The notes: a model not told the origin generated them from the letters alone. Shown: positions 23,682-35,823, counted from the first letter of the stretch. The stretch: DNA of 64,000 bases from Hyparrhenia diplandra (GCA_015847255.1 JADLZK010010184.1:186001-250000), one strand, 5' to 3'. Made by a program: numbers and translations.

Positions 23682-24590
23682 TAAGATAAGATTACAATTG
23701 GCTCGCATGCCTAGGCCACACAGTTCCTATATTTTTTCGCAAGCATGCTTCCACCCGTTTTTCATTAAAAAGACAACAATTCCTATACAAGTAACATGAT
23801 ATTGGACCTGGCGAGAAAGAAAATGGGTCAGAAATCCAAGAGGAGCGAGGCATCATCATCGCTCATCGGCCTTGAGCCATGAAATGGGATGACCCATACT
23901 GAATATTGTTTGTAAATTTGAAATTTACAGAAACCGAAGAAAAAGAATTTTGAAAAAAAGGCTAGAAGCTTCATGTTTTAGGCATACACAAGCAGTTTGG
24001 AATTAGAGAAGTGTAGATAGAAAATGTATTTTTGCAAAATATATATCTCTGAAGTTATGGGGAACAATAGAAACGCCCTTTATACAATTTGCAAATATAT
24101 AACTACTTGAATTATCTGCAATAAAGGTCGAATGTACATCAAGTTTATATGCCTACTACCTATATATATTCTACCCTATAAACAATAGCCTGAATCTTTG
24201 CATTAACTGTCCTAGAAGACAGAACGGTAAATAAGACTTTATTTATGAATATTCTCCAAGAAAAGTCTCGATGAAATACACATACGTGTGCACGTACGGT
24301 GGCGAGGCAAGAACCACATGCAGGCCATGGATGACGTCGCATGCTGGTTGTCCATCGCTACCTAGCCTAGCGCTGGCATTGAAATTGAAATTGTTGGGTT
24401 TTCGTTAGGAAAGGAATTCTATCAATTTTTATTTTCATTTATATATTTATTTTTTTCCTTAATAAAATTGAAATTATACTAACTAATAGAGCAAACACAA
24501 ATAAAGTAACAATTTTGCTGAATGATAGATTTTTATCTTGGAAGATCGTGTCCTCTTAATTTTCATCTAGTCTTATATAAGTTAATCTGG
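23682..24590. other. AT-rich intergenic sequence upstream of copy C
   Basis: No gene is recognised. A piece at about 23750-23775 (CACCCGTTTTTCATTAAAA) recurs near 19095 and may be a transposon remnant. Confidence 0.35.
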
Positions 24591-24602
24591 GTATATATAT
24601 AT
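24591..24602 (+). promoter_or_regulatory. candidate TATA box for copy C
   Basis: GTATATATATATAG lies about 260 bases upstream of the chosen ATG at 24860, compatible with a leader of about 230 bases. Support is positional. Confidence 0.35.
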
Positions 24603-24859
24603 AGAAATACAAGAGATCGAAAAGAGATCGAGGGCAATGACTAGAACCGACAACAGGCGATCCCTAACACATCCCTTTAGGCTTTATTCTCCGATCTTCC
24701 GTGTCCAAGCCCGCGCGCCGCATCCTCACAGTCCAGATCTAGTTCCGATCGAGAGGGGAGCTAGGCTAAGGCTCGTTCTCGTGCAGTGGGGCGATCGTCA
24801 GGGGTCCCGTGGCCGTAAACGCAACACCAAGTCGGAGACTGCGGAGGCTAGCTAGGACG

Positions 24860-25408
24860 ATGGCGTCGTCAGAGGAGGGTAAGATGGCGGCGGCGTCGGA
24901 GGATGGTCGTCGGATCCTGAAGATGGAGTCGGAGGAGGATCGTAAGATCCTGATGAAGGTTAAGGCGGAGGAAGGACGCATCCTGAAGCTCAAGAAGCAG
25001 TACGCGGCCGCGAGCAAGCAGTACTTGGCCGCGAGCATGGATATACTGTACACTATCGACGGCCCTCCTTTGGTCCTCGAAGGTGCTCAAGACAAGGCGG
25101 TCCGGCCGGCCGGAAAGAAGACGAAGAAGGTGCTCGTCAAGAAGTTGATGACGATGACCAAGGCGCAGATCGACTTCGTCAGGACAATGGCCACACATCC
25201 CTGCCCGACCTCAAACCTCACTGAAGACGAGCTGGCCAAGCATCCCAAGGATCTCCAACTCATGTACCGCCAAAGTACTCTTGTCAACGACACAAGGCTT
25301 GCCTTCCTGGAGGCCCTCATCGACCAGCAAGAAAGGTTTGGCTACGCGGTGGATGAATCGGAGGACGAGGTCACCGACGACGAAGGAGACGATTTGGTGG
25401 AGAACTAG
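24860..25408 (+). CDS. Lys/Glu-rich protein, family copy C (intact)
   Basis: This 182-residue frame is the cleanest family member. I chose ATG 24860 (MASSEEGKMAAASEDG) because the same start context occurs in copies B and D; an in-frame ATG at 24809 would add 17 residues. Order of features: a charged helical N-terminus (residues about 1-60, rich in E, K, D and R), MDILYTIDGPPLVLEG, the basic block KKTKKVLVKKLM, KAQIDFVRTMATHPCPTSNL, ALIDQQERFGYAVDESEDE, and a final acidic stretch. There is no signal peptide or membrane segment. It is nearly identical to copy A (opposite strand, 24 kb away) over the last 125 residues. I do not recognise the family from named domains; it looks like a rapidly duplicating, lineage-restricted gene. 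Function unknown. Confidence 0.75.
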   Translation: MASSEEGKMAAASEDGRRILKMESEEDRKILMKVKAEEGRILKLKKQYAAASKQYLAASMDILYTIDGPPLVLEGAQDKAVRPAGKKTKKVLVKKLMTMTKAQIDFVRTMATHPCPTSNLTEDELAKHPKDLQLMYRQSTLVNDTRLAFLEALIDQQERFGYAVDESEDEVTDDEGDDLVEN

Positions 25409-25742
25409 CTAATTAAAAGGTAGCAGTAATCGAAGGGCTGGGTCAATAATATTTGTTTAGGAGTATTAAGCCTGTGTGGCGTCCGTAGTTACGACATTCA
25501 GTGTAAGCTATCATAAAATCTTGGAGCAATCGTCTCGTTTCTTATTTGCTTCTGTACTGGTGATTCCCTTTATGTTATTTACCATCTTGTTCCTGGTGAT
25601 GGATTCCTGACGTTATCGATATTATTTTCACACCTATATATGCATGCTACTGCTGATTCTAATGCCATTCTATTTAACTAAAAAATTGCTACTTTTCCAA
25701 GGAATCGACGGATGCCTTTTTGTGCTAGTGAACCGCCCAATA

Positions 25743-25978
25743 CTCCCTCCGTCTCACCGAGTTTGTCACCCCGGATTCCGTGCCATCTTATTCGATGCTT
25801 CGTCTTATTCAAAATTTTTGCACAAATATAATTTATTTTTTACGACTTATTTTATCAATGAAGATACTTGAATACTGATTAATTTATTTTCTGATTCCCA
25901 TAAATATTTTGAATAAGACGGATGGTCAAACATGAAATTCAAAAGTCAAAAACGATGAAGTCCATGGGACAGAGGGAG
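25743..25978. mobile_element. Stowaway MITE
   Basis: A 236-bp element with inverted ends CTCCCTCCGTCTCAC and a matching GGACAGAGGGAG, flanked by TA on both sides (25741-25742, 25979-25980). Ends and target are typical of the Stowaway (Tc1/mariner) class. Confidence 0.88.
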
Positions 25979-25980
25979 TA

Positions 25981-27560
25981 CACCTTAACCCTACTTTTGC
26001 ATTGTCACAAGCTGTCCTGTTTCTGTCAAAGGGTTGGGATCAATGGCTTAGCTTGCAAGGAGCCAGCCTGTGATCTGCAAGATCCTCCATCTGTGCCCTT
26101 GGTCAAATTCCAGACTAAAAAGTAGCCTTAGTGTATGTCTGCTCATTATCATAGAGACATTCGGTGTTTGGTGTTATTGTCTTGTACCTTATTTGGTACT
26201 GGTTATTCATTCCCTGTGTTATTTACCGTGCTCATCCTGATGCTATTGTTATTAGTATCACACCTTGCATGATGCTACTGCTGATTCTTCTCGCATGTTA
26301 TGCTATATATATATATATTTTTTTGCTAGTTTCGCAATTATATATTGGATATGTTTTGTGCTCGTGAACAACAATCTTTGGTACTTCTGTTTGTTTCATG
26401 CTGTTTGTCAATTTTGTTGGCTCCAGTCAACTTAGCCCAACATGAATCTTTTATTGATTCTGCCAATTATACCATAATTATTGATCTGACATTCCATACA
26501 AATCCGCATGAATGCGTGTGGTATACAAACGATCACTAACATCTCGTTGCTGCATCTTTTTAATTTGTTGGAATTGAGGTTATGATCCGTCCCATTTTTT
26601 TTTTTATAAAAAAACATTCTAAGTCAAACTATTTTAAGCTTAACCAAATATATTTATTGATAATTTATTATCGTATTTATTTTTGTATATGCTTTTTTTT
26701 TTTTTTTTTTTTTTGCTTTTGGTTGCCTTTTTGAAGGCCATAACTTTGAGGAGACCGAAGATCCTGAAGAAAAATGGATAGAGAAAGGCGATTTTTGTTA
26801 ATGGATCCGCGATATTAAATTGTAGTTGTGTAATTATCGTGTCATCATGGAGCAAATGTATGTATTGAATTATTTTTCAGGAATCGAACGAAATCCCAAC
26901 ATATAGATTGTTATTCTTTGTAATGCACGTATGAACTTTTTAAAAGATAAATGCCTACTAATCAATTCGTCCTAAAAATAATGTAATTATAGGATTTAAT
27001 AATCAAATTCGTTAAATTTGAATAAGTTTTGAAACATACAATATTAATGTTTATATCTCTAAATAAGTTTATTATAAAAAATATATTCTACAATTAATGA
27101 ATACTCCGATGTTCAGTATCACAGAAAAGAGTACTTTTTTATATAGATTTGCTCAAACTTAAAATTATTCGACTCTTGAAAACGTGATGGGACGGAGTGA
27201 GTCTTTTTTTTTCTTTTTATTCGACTAGGTAAAAGCTAGACTTTTGAACTAAAAACACATGGATCACACAATAATACTCCCTCCGTCCCAAAAGCTAGAC
27301 TTTTGAACTATTTAAAAAACATGGATTTAAACACAAATAATATAAAAATCTTTCCAATGATACTAATTATGTAATTATATATTATTTTTCTTTAAAGTGA
27401 CATTTATTTTTAAAAAACAAATCTTTTCATTTAAAGTGACATTTCTAACAAAGCAAATTGGTTCAAAGCACGAGAAAAATATTGAATAGAAATTACATAT
27501 ATCGCATGCCTGTTTATGAACATCCTCGTAAGAGTTAAGGAGCCTGACAAAGATGGGCAC
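25981..27560. other. AT-rich sequence with MITE-like fragments
   Basis: No gene is recognised. A Stowaway-like end (CTCCCTCCGTCCCA) starts at about 27277 after a TA, and another (GGGACGGAGTGAG) ends near 27200. Neither has a convincing partner end. Long T runs lie at 26694-26714. Confidence 0.4.
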
Positions 27561-27589
27561 ATCTATGGACAATAGCCTTCTCTGGGTGG

Positions 27590-27832
27590 TGGCCTCAAAC
27601 TGCACGGTCGGGGTCCCAGTGGAGCTCTACCCTCTCCAAATCTTGAACCTTTTGTAAACGTCGTAGCGACCATTGTAACAAAGAACCAAGGCTTGGACTG
27701 CTTTCTCTGGCTTGGTAGAAATACCAACCCAGCATCTCGCTGGATCAGACGAATTGATATCACTCCCAGGCACAGGCTTAGAGCCATACCAAAGTGGTGC
27801 AAAACGGTGAAGCACCTAATCAAGAACAACAA
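27590..27832 (-). pseudogene. unrecognised protein-coding-like fragment
   Basis: The minus strand has an open stretch with protein-like composition (FAPLWYGSKPVPGSDINSS, then ARCWVGISTKPEKAVQALV). I cannot assign it. No start or flanking exon could be defined, so it is probably a captured or decayed gene fragment. Confidence 0.25.
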
Positions 27833-28599
27833 GCAAAACGAAGTTCCTAGATTATTGTTCTGAAATCAAAGGGTGGACTTTTGAAGTTGGTTGGAGACCC
27901 ACGTTCACCAAAGCCATGCTTCCAAATTTTATGTCAAAATGTTAACCTAGTTTAGAGATCAAAGACAAATCATAGCAGTGCAGTGCTTCTAGAGGGTACG
28001 TGAGCCTGCTTCCACCTCGTCTCCACGGCTAACGCATTCGATAAGTCAGAAAATCAGTAATAGGTTCGAGGCTTGCAGCAACACGTTCAATAAGTTGCAA
28101 CTGAGAAGCACCAACATTCAGTAAACTAACAGGTTAGTGCATGGAGAGGGACCATACCTTCAAGGTTGTTCTCTAGATTTGTGCTGTCAGCTTCAAGTTG
28201 GTAATGACAACAACCCTCCTGAGATGCCTCAACGATGCCAAGGAGATCATAATCACTCAAATTCAAGGCAAGCTGTTGTATGAACAATGTGTAAAAAAAA
28301 ATGTTCTCTGAACTATCTAGATACAGAGACTGCAATAGCTGCTGAAACAATGAAACTGAAACTAAGAACATGTGCTGTTGTGGAAAACTATCAGAGCAAG
28401 AGAAAGTTAATTAACGCAAGTTTCAAGTCTAGCATAGGATTCCTAAATTAATAAGCTAATGCAAATTAAACTATGCAGGCAAGTAATGATTACTTGGAGA
28501 ATGGTGACAGTACCAAGAAACTTTTGGTGAGAAAGGTGCTACAACTTACCTACTGACCTGATGGTTGACATGTTGCTTCTATCTCCCATCATTGCTCCC

Positions 28600-29495
28600 T
28601 GATGAGATGACAAGAACATGCTAGACTAATGTGCTGCTGAATAGAACAGGTTCCACAGCTGCTACGGCGGACCTGGATGTGCGTCAGCGACGCCATGGTG
28701 GCGTGGTTGGCGACGATTTGTTCGTCCCTTGGTGACTTCGTGCATGGAGCTCCGGGCGAAGGCCCAGCCTGATGCAGTCGGGCGGACGACGGTGACGCCT
28801 TTGGTGTCTCACCCTTCTTGAAGGCGTCGTCTTCGAGTCTCATGTCCTCGTCATCGGCGCCGGAGTGAAGTTTCTCTATGGCGCGCTGCCCCTCCTCCGT
28901 GGTCTCTCCGGTCGACTCGCTCTCTTGCTGTGCCTATATGTGCTTCACGCTCCTCCTCCTTTAGGTTTGTCTAGCTAGTGGATGTCCACCCATCGTCGCG
29001 GTCGTTCCGGCGGATGCTTTGCTGCCGAGGTGCTCTTCTAAGTTTCGGTGGACGCTTTGCCACCAAGTTCGGTCGTCGGCTCCTCTCGGGCGGCTTTTGA
29101 GCTGCCGGGAGTGTTGGATATTGGTTCGTTGGCGGATGCTTTGCCGCCCTTGGGTTCGTTGGCGGATGCTTTGTCGCCCTGTTCGTTGGCGGATGCTTTG
29201 CCGTTAGGATTTCTAGCGGATGCTTTGCCGCTGTTGCTGTTTCGTCTTTGGCTCCATTCACTGCTGGCTACCTAGGTGACGAGTTTCTTTTATTTTAGGC
29301 CTAGCTTGCGAGGTGTTAGGTGGAGGGTCCTCGCCCCTCGCCTTTCTTGCTTTCTGTCTATGTTTCAGGGTTGCGTTGGTAATCCTTGGATTACTTACAA
29401 ACCCTATTGTATCAACTATGTGTAGGTCTATTGACCATTCCCTCCTGCTTAATGAAAAACGGGCTATATCCCCGATCTCGAAAAAAAAAAAGAAC
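28600..29495. repeat. short GC-rich tandem motif and A-tailed repeat
   Basis: Between about 28990 and 29235 a motif of the form GGCGGATGCTTTGCCG recurs at least six times with variable spacing. The segment continues to a terminus reading TTAATGAAAAACGGGC followed closely by an A run at 29480-29491. That tail structure suggests a retroposed, LINE-like element. No reverse-transcriptase coding is visible. Confidence 0.45.
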
Positions 29496-29499
29496 TACA

Positions 29500-30000
29500 A
29501 CATATGCAGATAATAAATCAGACAAGATATTCAGTCAAGCATAAGTTGCATCAGCTAGCACTAAAGAGAAGAACCATATAATCTGTCGGTGTATCCTAAA
29601 CGCCTAAATCATCTACAGCAATGAAGCTCATCTTTTAAGCCCAATAAGTTGCATCAATCCAATCACATTGCTACAGTGTAGTTGGCCTCATATACAGATA
29701 TCTATCTCACTTTGTGAAAAGTAGAGAACAGTCTGTACCTGATCCACCACCAAGAAAAACCATCCCCTGGCCCCTAAGTAAAATTATATGGTAAAAAATA
29801 CCAATTTAAACTCAACCTCAGAAAATGAGAATGCTTGTCATGCTGCTTCCACATTAGTGCAATGGCAGGTCAGGTGGATTAGTATATAGGAAAATAGATG
29901 GGACTCTGGCCTGGCATGAATACAAAAAAGGAGTAAATGCAACACTTCTTCTCTTGCTAGTCTGGATGAGTTCCTCTAAAAAAAAAAAAAACATAAAAAT
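29500..30000. other. AT-rich intergenic sequence
   Basis: Nothing recognised apart from short A runs. Confidence 0.4.
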
Positions 30001-30009
30001 GATCTTACC

Positions 30010-31049
30010 CTATGTCTTTTTATCTTTATTAGTGAATAAGTTAGTTTACTTTTCCTAGTTACCTTTGATTTTTGTAAGCTGTCTTGGAGGCCAAGATGAC
30101 GAGGCTCCTTGGTGGCCAAGTTAGAATCAAAGGGCGTGCCCATTTCCAAAACTGTAAGTGCAACTAAGTGGGTTTTTTGATGACCACCTAGGGGACTAAT
30201 ATTTTATTATTAAAAAATATTTATCCAAAGGAGATGACAATGGTGTTTTTCGGATGTTTAAATTACTTTATGTTTTGAATCTTGAGTTTTATCAAAGGGA
30301 TCATAGGATTTTTTCGTGGACCAAGTGCTCTAAACATCAAATCCGGACACCACATATAATCAAGCGACGACGCCCGACAAATCACCGTGTTTTACAAACT
30401 CAACATCTTAAAAGTTTTTGACCCATTCTGATTTCACTTTCTTTCGAATGGGGAGACCACCTTTTGCTCTCTCTCTCACCTCCATTGAAACCTTGTCCCA
30501 AATCTCTCACTTCCCTAATACAAACATCGTTTGGAGGGATCATTGCATTTGGTTCTTGGCGGAACCTAGGGTTCTTTATGCTTGCTCCTAGACGGCTTTA
30601 TCTTTATTAGTGAATAAGTTAGTTTACCCCACATCTCTAGGGTTAACTCCTAGACTTGTGAGCGAGGGGAAAAAGCAAGTTACCTTTGATTTTTGTGTCA
30701 CCTTGTCTCATTACTTTTTTGTTGCATATTTGTCTTGGAGGGGCCAAGATGACATGAGGCTTGTGTTGAGATACTTTGTGCCGGGAACCTAGGTAGAATC
30801 AAAGGACGTGCCCATTTGAGGTCAAAGTTAGAGAGGGGGAGGGTAGGTCAGGTGAGTCTCTAGCCTATAAGAGCAGGGAGTTTTAACAGGACGATTTACC
30901 GAGGGGTTAAGCCTATTCACCCCCTCCCCCAACACTAGCCTATAAGATACACCACGCATTTTCCAATTCCAATCCAAGCGGCCATAGAGCCAAGCTGCCC
31001 TCTCGGCAGTTCTATCCCAACCTATCTTGTGATTTGTGTTCTATGTTTC
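30010..31049. repeat. nested LTR-type repeat debris
   Basis: Two partial copies of one sequence (30010-30155 and 30595-30825, both with TTATTAGTGAATAAGTTAG and GTTACCTTTGATTTTTGT) flank a foreign block of about 430 bases. The stretch ends CCTATTCACCCCCTC near 30925, a string also seen at the end of the 41.5-43.6 kb repeat, and runs up to a primer-binding-site-like sequence at 31056. Exact boundaries could not be resolved. Confidence 0.45.
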
Positions 31050-31768
31050 CAACAATTGGTATCTAGAGCCAGGTTAGGATCTTGGAGTGGCCATGGCGTC
31101 CACCTCTTCTTCTGGGCGTGCAAGCAAGGGGGAGGCTGAAGTGGCGGCGGCGCCGGGCGGTGGTGGTGGAGGAGATCCGCCGCCGGTTGATGATCGTGCT
31201 TTCGGTGGCTAGCAGCGGCAGAGGTCGCGGCTGCCCAGCGGTCACCATGGCGCGGCGAAGCGGCAAGAAGCGGCCGCCCGGCGGCGCCTTAACACGGCCT
31301 GGCCCCGCCTTGGAGATGGGAGGAAGCGGGGAAGGGCGAGCCTCGGCGGCGCCGGCCGGGATCGCTGAGAGGCGGCGGCCCGTTGTCGCCAGGCGGGCGC
31401 CGTCCCTGGGGCCGCCGTCACGGTTCGTGGGCGTCATGGACGGGAGGACGTCGTGGGTCGCCCGTCGCCCGAGACGGTATACAAGGATTCTCGGGCGTGG
31501 GACATGGCCCATGCTCACCAAGACGAACTACTTGGAGTGGTCCGCGGTGATGGAGCTCAAGATGCGGGCGTGGCGGATCCGGGAGGCCGTGGAGTACGGG
31601 CGGCGTGCTGCACCACGAGGATCGGCGTGTCTTTGGAAGCGATCATCGCCGCCGTGCCGCCGGAACTTCAAGCTATGCTGGCGAGGAAGGAGACGACGAA
31701 GGAGGCCTTGGACTACATCGCTGCAGCACGCGTCGGCGTCAACCGATCAGTGCGCCGCTCCACTCTTG
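31050..31768 (+). mobile_element. copia retrotransposon: PBS and gag fragment
   Basis: TTGGTATCTAGAGCC at 31056-31070 resembles the primer-binding site complementary to initiator-Met tRNA and follows a CCAACA LTR-type end. Downstream, with frame changes, the plus strand encodes a copia gag start: LTKTNYLEWSAVMELKMRA, then LEAIIAAVPPELQAMLARKE-like text, then EALDYIAAARVGVN. Coding stops abruptly at about 31768, where sequence homologous to an intron of the CHD1 gene begins. No protease, integrase or reverse transcriptase follows. Confidence 0.75.
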
Positions 31769-32745
31769 GATGAACATGAAGGGTTCATCCAGTTAGACAA
31801 ACACCAAACAAATTCATTTTTTTGGTTTCCAAACACGTGTCATTTAGTAATAATTGAAGTTCATTTTGTTTCACAAGAAGAAAACTAAAATTCATTCAAG
31901 CATTTTGATTTGGTTTAGGGAACGTTTTCCAACAAGTGTCCCACTGAATGCCTCTTCACCATTGTCATAAGTCATCATATAGTGAAAAACCTCTATTTTT
32001 TTACAAAGGAAGTAATTTGTTAAAATCAGTGTTATTTCTGTTTTCCATTCCTTTTGTTACTATATCATGGCGTTGATCTATTCTGGCAACCAGCTGGCCC
32101 CTAACTTAAGTTTTTCATTCTGCCACTAGCAAAGCTCAAAGACTCACAATGATGTATTCGGCGGGTTGACATCAACACTCATAGCAACGAGTTCAACTTT
32201 ATTCCGAACACCAATGTTATCTCCACCATAACCATGATCTACAATGTCAGGTCAGTGATACCTGCATATGCCATGATCAGCTCAGTCACATAAAAGATAA
32301 TAGCAAGACTAGGTGTTCTGTTACTTTACCTTAAATTGTAAATCAGCTAATATGCCTTAAGAATAATTGTTATCAAACATACTAATTATTTGGAATAAGT
32401 AGATGAGAACATGCAGTTATAATTAGAAATAATCAATCCTTACCCAAATGGGAGTGCAGATTTGTCTCACAATGGCCACATGTTGCCTTGTGGCCTTGCC
32501 CATGCCGAGCCAGCCAATTTCCTAGTTTGATAGGTAATGCACAGGTGAGAAACTGCTTGAGCTAGCTAGCAATATAAGGTGAGAAACTACTTGAGCTAAC
32601 AATACAACAGTAACATTGCTCCAACCAAGATAATCTTGCAAGCACCACGACATTTGGAAAGAGAGATAGAAGATTTACTGAGACATAAGCTTTAATGAGA
32701 CAACCAAATCACATTCAATTCCAAGATAGAACACAGAGCGGCAGA
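31768..32745 (-). pseudogene. duplicated piece of the CHD1 gene (introns plus part of one exon)
   Basis: This segment matches the CHD1 gene at about 50035-50333 and 51383-52390 in the same orientation. Shared landmarks are AACACCAAACAAATTCATT at the left, TTCTGGCAACCAGCTG in the middle and GCCTTGTGGCCTTGCCCATG on the right. The piece at 32185-32250 is a shortened copy of exon 18 (51708-51917): it keeps the DHGYGGDSIG and NKVER coding part but has lost the two flanks. It cannot encode a helicase domain. It lacks the LINE present in the CHD1 intron. Confidence 0.8.
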
Positions 32746-33600
32746 TAACAAAAAATATTGTGTGAGCAATTGACTCCATATATGGTACAGAAACACTTTA
32801 AAAACCAGATTTTATCGACATCAAGCTCATCATCAAACCTCCCAATTTGAACACCATTACTGTAAAATGACATCAGCATCACCATAAATGCTTAACCCAA
32901 CTCAAAATCGGAGCTTTTCTTGACATATAGTTCACCATCAAGCAAATTAAAGCTTCATCCCTGTTTTAACACCATTACATGAAAACGACATAAGTTCAAC
33001 AAAAAGACTTATTTCAATTCAAACACTTGCACCGAAGACGTGAATTTTCTTAAGCGGTCCTAACACAGGGTTTGGGCGAGGAACATTAAGTTTCCTAATC
33101 AATTCTTTCACCGCGCAGCCCAGGCTTTGCGGCCTCAGTGTGGGTGCTGCGGCGACGCTTGCTGCGAAGCTCATATGGGAGGCGCTCAATCACGTAGCCT
33201 TGGTGACCAGCCAACACATTGTCACGGTACTCTATCTCTTGCTCATTCCAAGCTGCCTCCTAGTCGTCAGAATCTGGTACCTGCGCTACATTTGCAGCCT
33301 CGCTCTCCTGTAGCCCAAGCTGGAACACTTGGTTAGCCAGCTGACGTTCAGTCTGAGCATCTTCATGAGCTTCCACAGCTTCTGGTCCCAAGCTTGCGGC
33401 TTTGTCCTCAGCATTGCGCGCAGACACTTCCAGACGTCATATTTGCGAGTTTTTTGTTGTCGTCTGCCATGTCAGCCGCAACCTCTCTGGCGGCCGGAGA
33501 GCTTACTTCTATGTATATACACTAAGCTGCTAAAAATAGAAGAAACAAAGTGCGGATAGGATTTCACAACAGACTCCACAACGGCTCTCCACAATGGCTA
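32746..33600. other. intergenic sequence with a possible decayed gene at 33110-33475
   Basis: The minus strand from ATG 33472 (MADDNK) is richer in coding-like composition but has several frame changes. I could not assign it to a family. Confidence 0.25.
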
Positions 33601-33807
33601 ATGGCCTAACGCCTCAGGTTCAAGCGGGCTCGGCAGAAACGGAAATGAGATCTTATTAAGTTTATTAATTAAAAAGGCGATCATAATTTACCGGCTAAAC
33701 AGAAACAGAAACGAGACAGGAAAAGTCCAACAGTCATATCAAATCAAATAATAAACAAGTCTAGTTGATTGTTTCAGACGCTCTAATTGCGTTAATCTAA
33801 ACCGGAT

Positions 33808-35019
33808 TGAGCTGTTTAGATCATTACATGAGATTAGACACCTACATGCTTTCTTTCCACACATCTTAAGCTCAAGTTACCACTAGAACTATAAGGCAGT
33901 GTCCTCTATTCCTATGATCAAGCTTGCAGTGTAGATTATTGTTTATGACTACAATTTCATTTTCCCATGTTGTTAATATAGAGTGAAAAAGGGACAATTA
34001 GGAATTTGGCCTCCAAAAAAGTTGTGTTTAGGAATCAGGCCCTTTGTTTCTAATTTGGGAATCCAGCCTTCAAACAAATTCGTTTAGGAATCAGGCCTTC
34101 TATGAGGTCTGTGAGGAAAATCTGTTAGTTCAGACACTATAGCACGAGCGAAAAGACCACTTTGCCCCTCATCTTTGGAAATTCATAACTAGAGTTGGGT
34201 AACCCCAATTTTAGTGAACCAAATTTTGTAGAATAATTTATTTTTAATAAAAACATGGCTAGTTTCATTCTTTTAATAAAAAAAATTATGGTGGCTTTGT
34301 GAACTATGCAATATGTGTGGTTGAATGTGATTATATACTCAAAATATACAATAAATAAACAAAACTCTTTTTTTTTCTCGGGGGTAAAATGGTCTTTTTA
34401 TCTCGTGTTAACATTTTTAGGCCTCAAAACTGACGAAAAGACCTGATTCCTAAACGAATTTTGTTTTGAGGCCAGATTCCCAAATTAAAAAAGGCCTAAT
34501 TCCTAAAGCAACTTTTTTCAGGGTCTAATTCCTAATTCTTCAAAAAAAAAGCCAAACATGGTAAACGAGTTGGGCTCCACCAGGATGCTGGGCCCTACAT
34601 CTGCGGGGCCGGGACTGCGGCTCTCCTCCTTCCTCACGTATTGCGTTTGCGTACGTCCCGACTGTGCGGGGACAGGTGAAAAAAAAAGGAAGGCGGCGAC
34701 TGGACTGGCGACTTTGTTCTCGAGAGGAAACAGGCGATTGATGGCGTCGTTGTCGGAGGATAGGATCCTGAACCTCGAGTCGGAGGAGGATCGTAAGATC
34801 CTGATGAAGGTCAAGGCGGAGGAAGGACGCATCCTGAAGCTCAAGAAGCAATTCGTGGCCGCGAGCGTCGATAGACTGTACCAGTGGCGGAGCGTGAAGC
34901 CGACCAAAGGGGGCCATTTGTATCTACACAAAACATTGGTCGTCTTCAAAAAAACATGTGAGTTGCTAAATCCCAGTCCATTGGGAAACAAAACTAAAAA
35001 CCAGGCGACGATCGCATAA
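33808..35019 (+). pseudogene. Lys/Glu-rich family, copy D (truncated)
   Basis: The upstream part (33808-33960, then 34550-34740) matches copy B. The coding part starts at ATG 34741 (MASLSEDRILNLESEEDRKI) and follows copy C for about 44 codons through LKKQFVAASVDRLYQ. It then changes abruptly to unrelated sequence. The conserved core and acidic tail are missing. An inverted-repeat element at 33996-34537 separates the two matching upstream blocks. The frame stays open to 35019, so a chimeric 93-residue peptide from 34741 is possible but unlikely to be functional. Confidence 0.7.
33996..34537. mobile_element. terminal-inverted-repeat element of about 540 bp, class unresolved
   Basis: The left end reads AATTAGGAATTTGGCC, then about 10 bases later AAAGTTGTGTTTAGGAAT. 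The right end is its imperfect inverse (TTCCTAAAGCAACTTTTTTC, then CTAATTCCTAATT). Further GGAATCAGGCC-type repeats sit inside both arms. It interrupts the sequence shared with copy B. No clear target-site duplication was found, so the superfamily is not assigned. Confidence 0.7.
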
Positions 35020-35583
35020 ATCACGCATAAATTATGTGAACATCATAAAAATAATATCGTTGAACATCTCTTGTAAATACGTGAACATTACGATACGTGG
35101 TCACAGAATACATGTAACAAATACAAATCAACAAGTTACAATTTTTACTATGGAAGAACAAATGACAATCTCTATCTATATAAGCACAATCAAAGATAAT
35201 AAATAGACAATTTTTTTAATATGAAAGGACAATAGACAATGACAACCTATATAAACACAAATACAGAGAGGACAAGCCGCATTATTGTTCACGTAGTATA
35301 GAAGCGATGTTCTACGGATGTTTTCTATAATGTTCGCATAATATATATATATGATGTTCAACGCTCGTTGCCTCATTTTTGTCTTTTTTTTCCCAGGCAA
35401 CTATAGTATAGAAAAAGTGAAAAACATTGGTCTCTTTTTTTCTATTTGCATTCACATAAAAAATTGATATAAAACTACTAAACCGTATGAACTATGCAAT
35501 TAAGTGATTAAAACTATCAAACATGCATGGGTCTCTCTTTATCTGTTTGCTTGCGTGTTGACTAGTTAGCTTTGCATATCACC
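35020..35583. other. AT-rich sequence
   Basis: No gene seen. Confidence 0.4.
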
Positions 35584-35585
35584 TA

Positions 35586-35823
35586 CTCCCTACTGTCCCC
35601 ATAGGTTCGTCGTTTTTGACTTTTCAACTTCACGTTTGACCATCTGTCTTATTCAAAATATTTACGCAAATCATAAAATAAATTAATCGATATTGAAGTA
35701 TCTTCGTTGATAAAATAAGTTGTAACAAAATAAATTATATTTATGCAAAAAATTTAAATAAAGACAAAAGATCGAATAAGATGGACGCGGAATCCGGGGT
35801 GACAAACTCGGTGGACGGAGAGA
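35586..35823. mobile_element. Stowaway MITE, second copy
   Basis: The left end is CTCCCTACTGTCCCC after TA; the right end is GGTGGACGGAGAGA. The interior is related to the MITE at 25743-25978 (shared GTCTTATTCAAAAT and the TTATTTTATCAA region, in either orientation). Ends are somewhat mutated. Confidence 0.72.
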
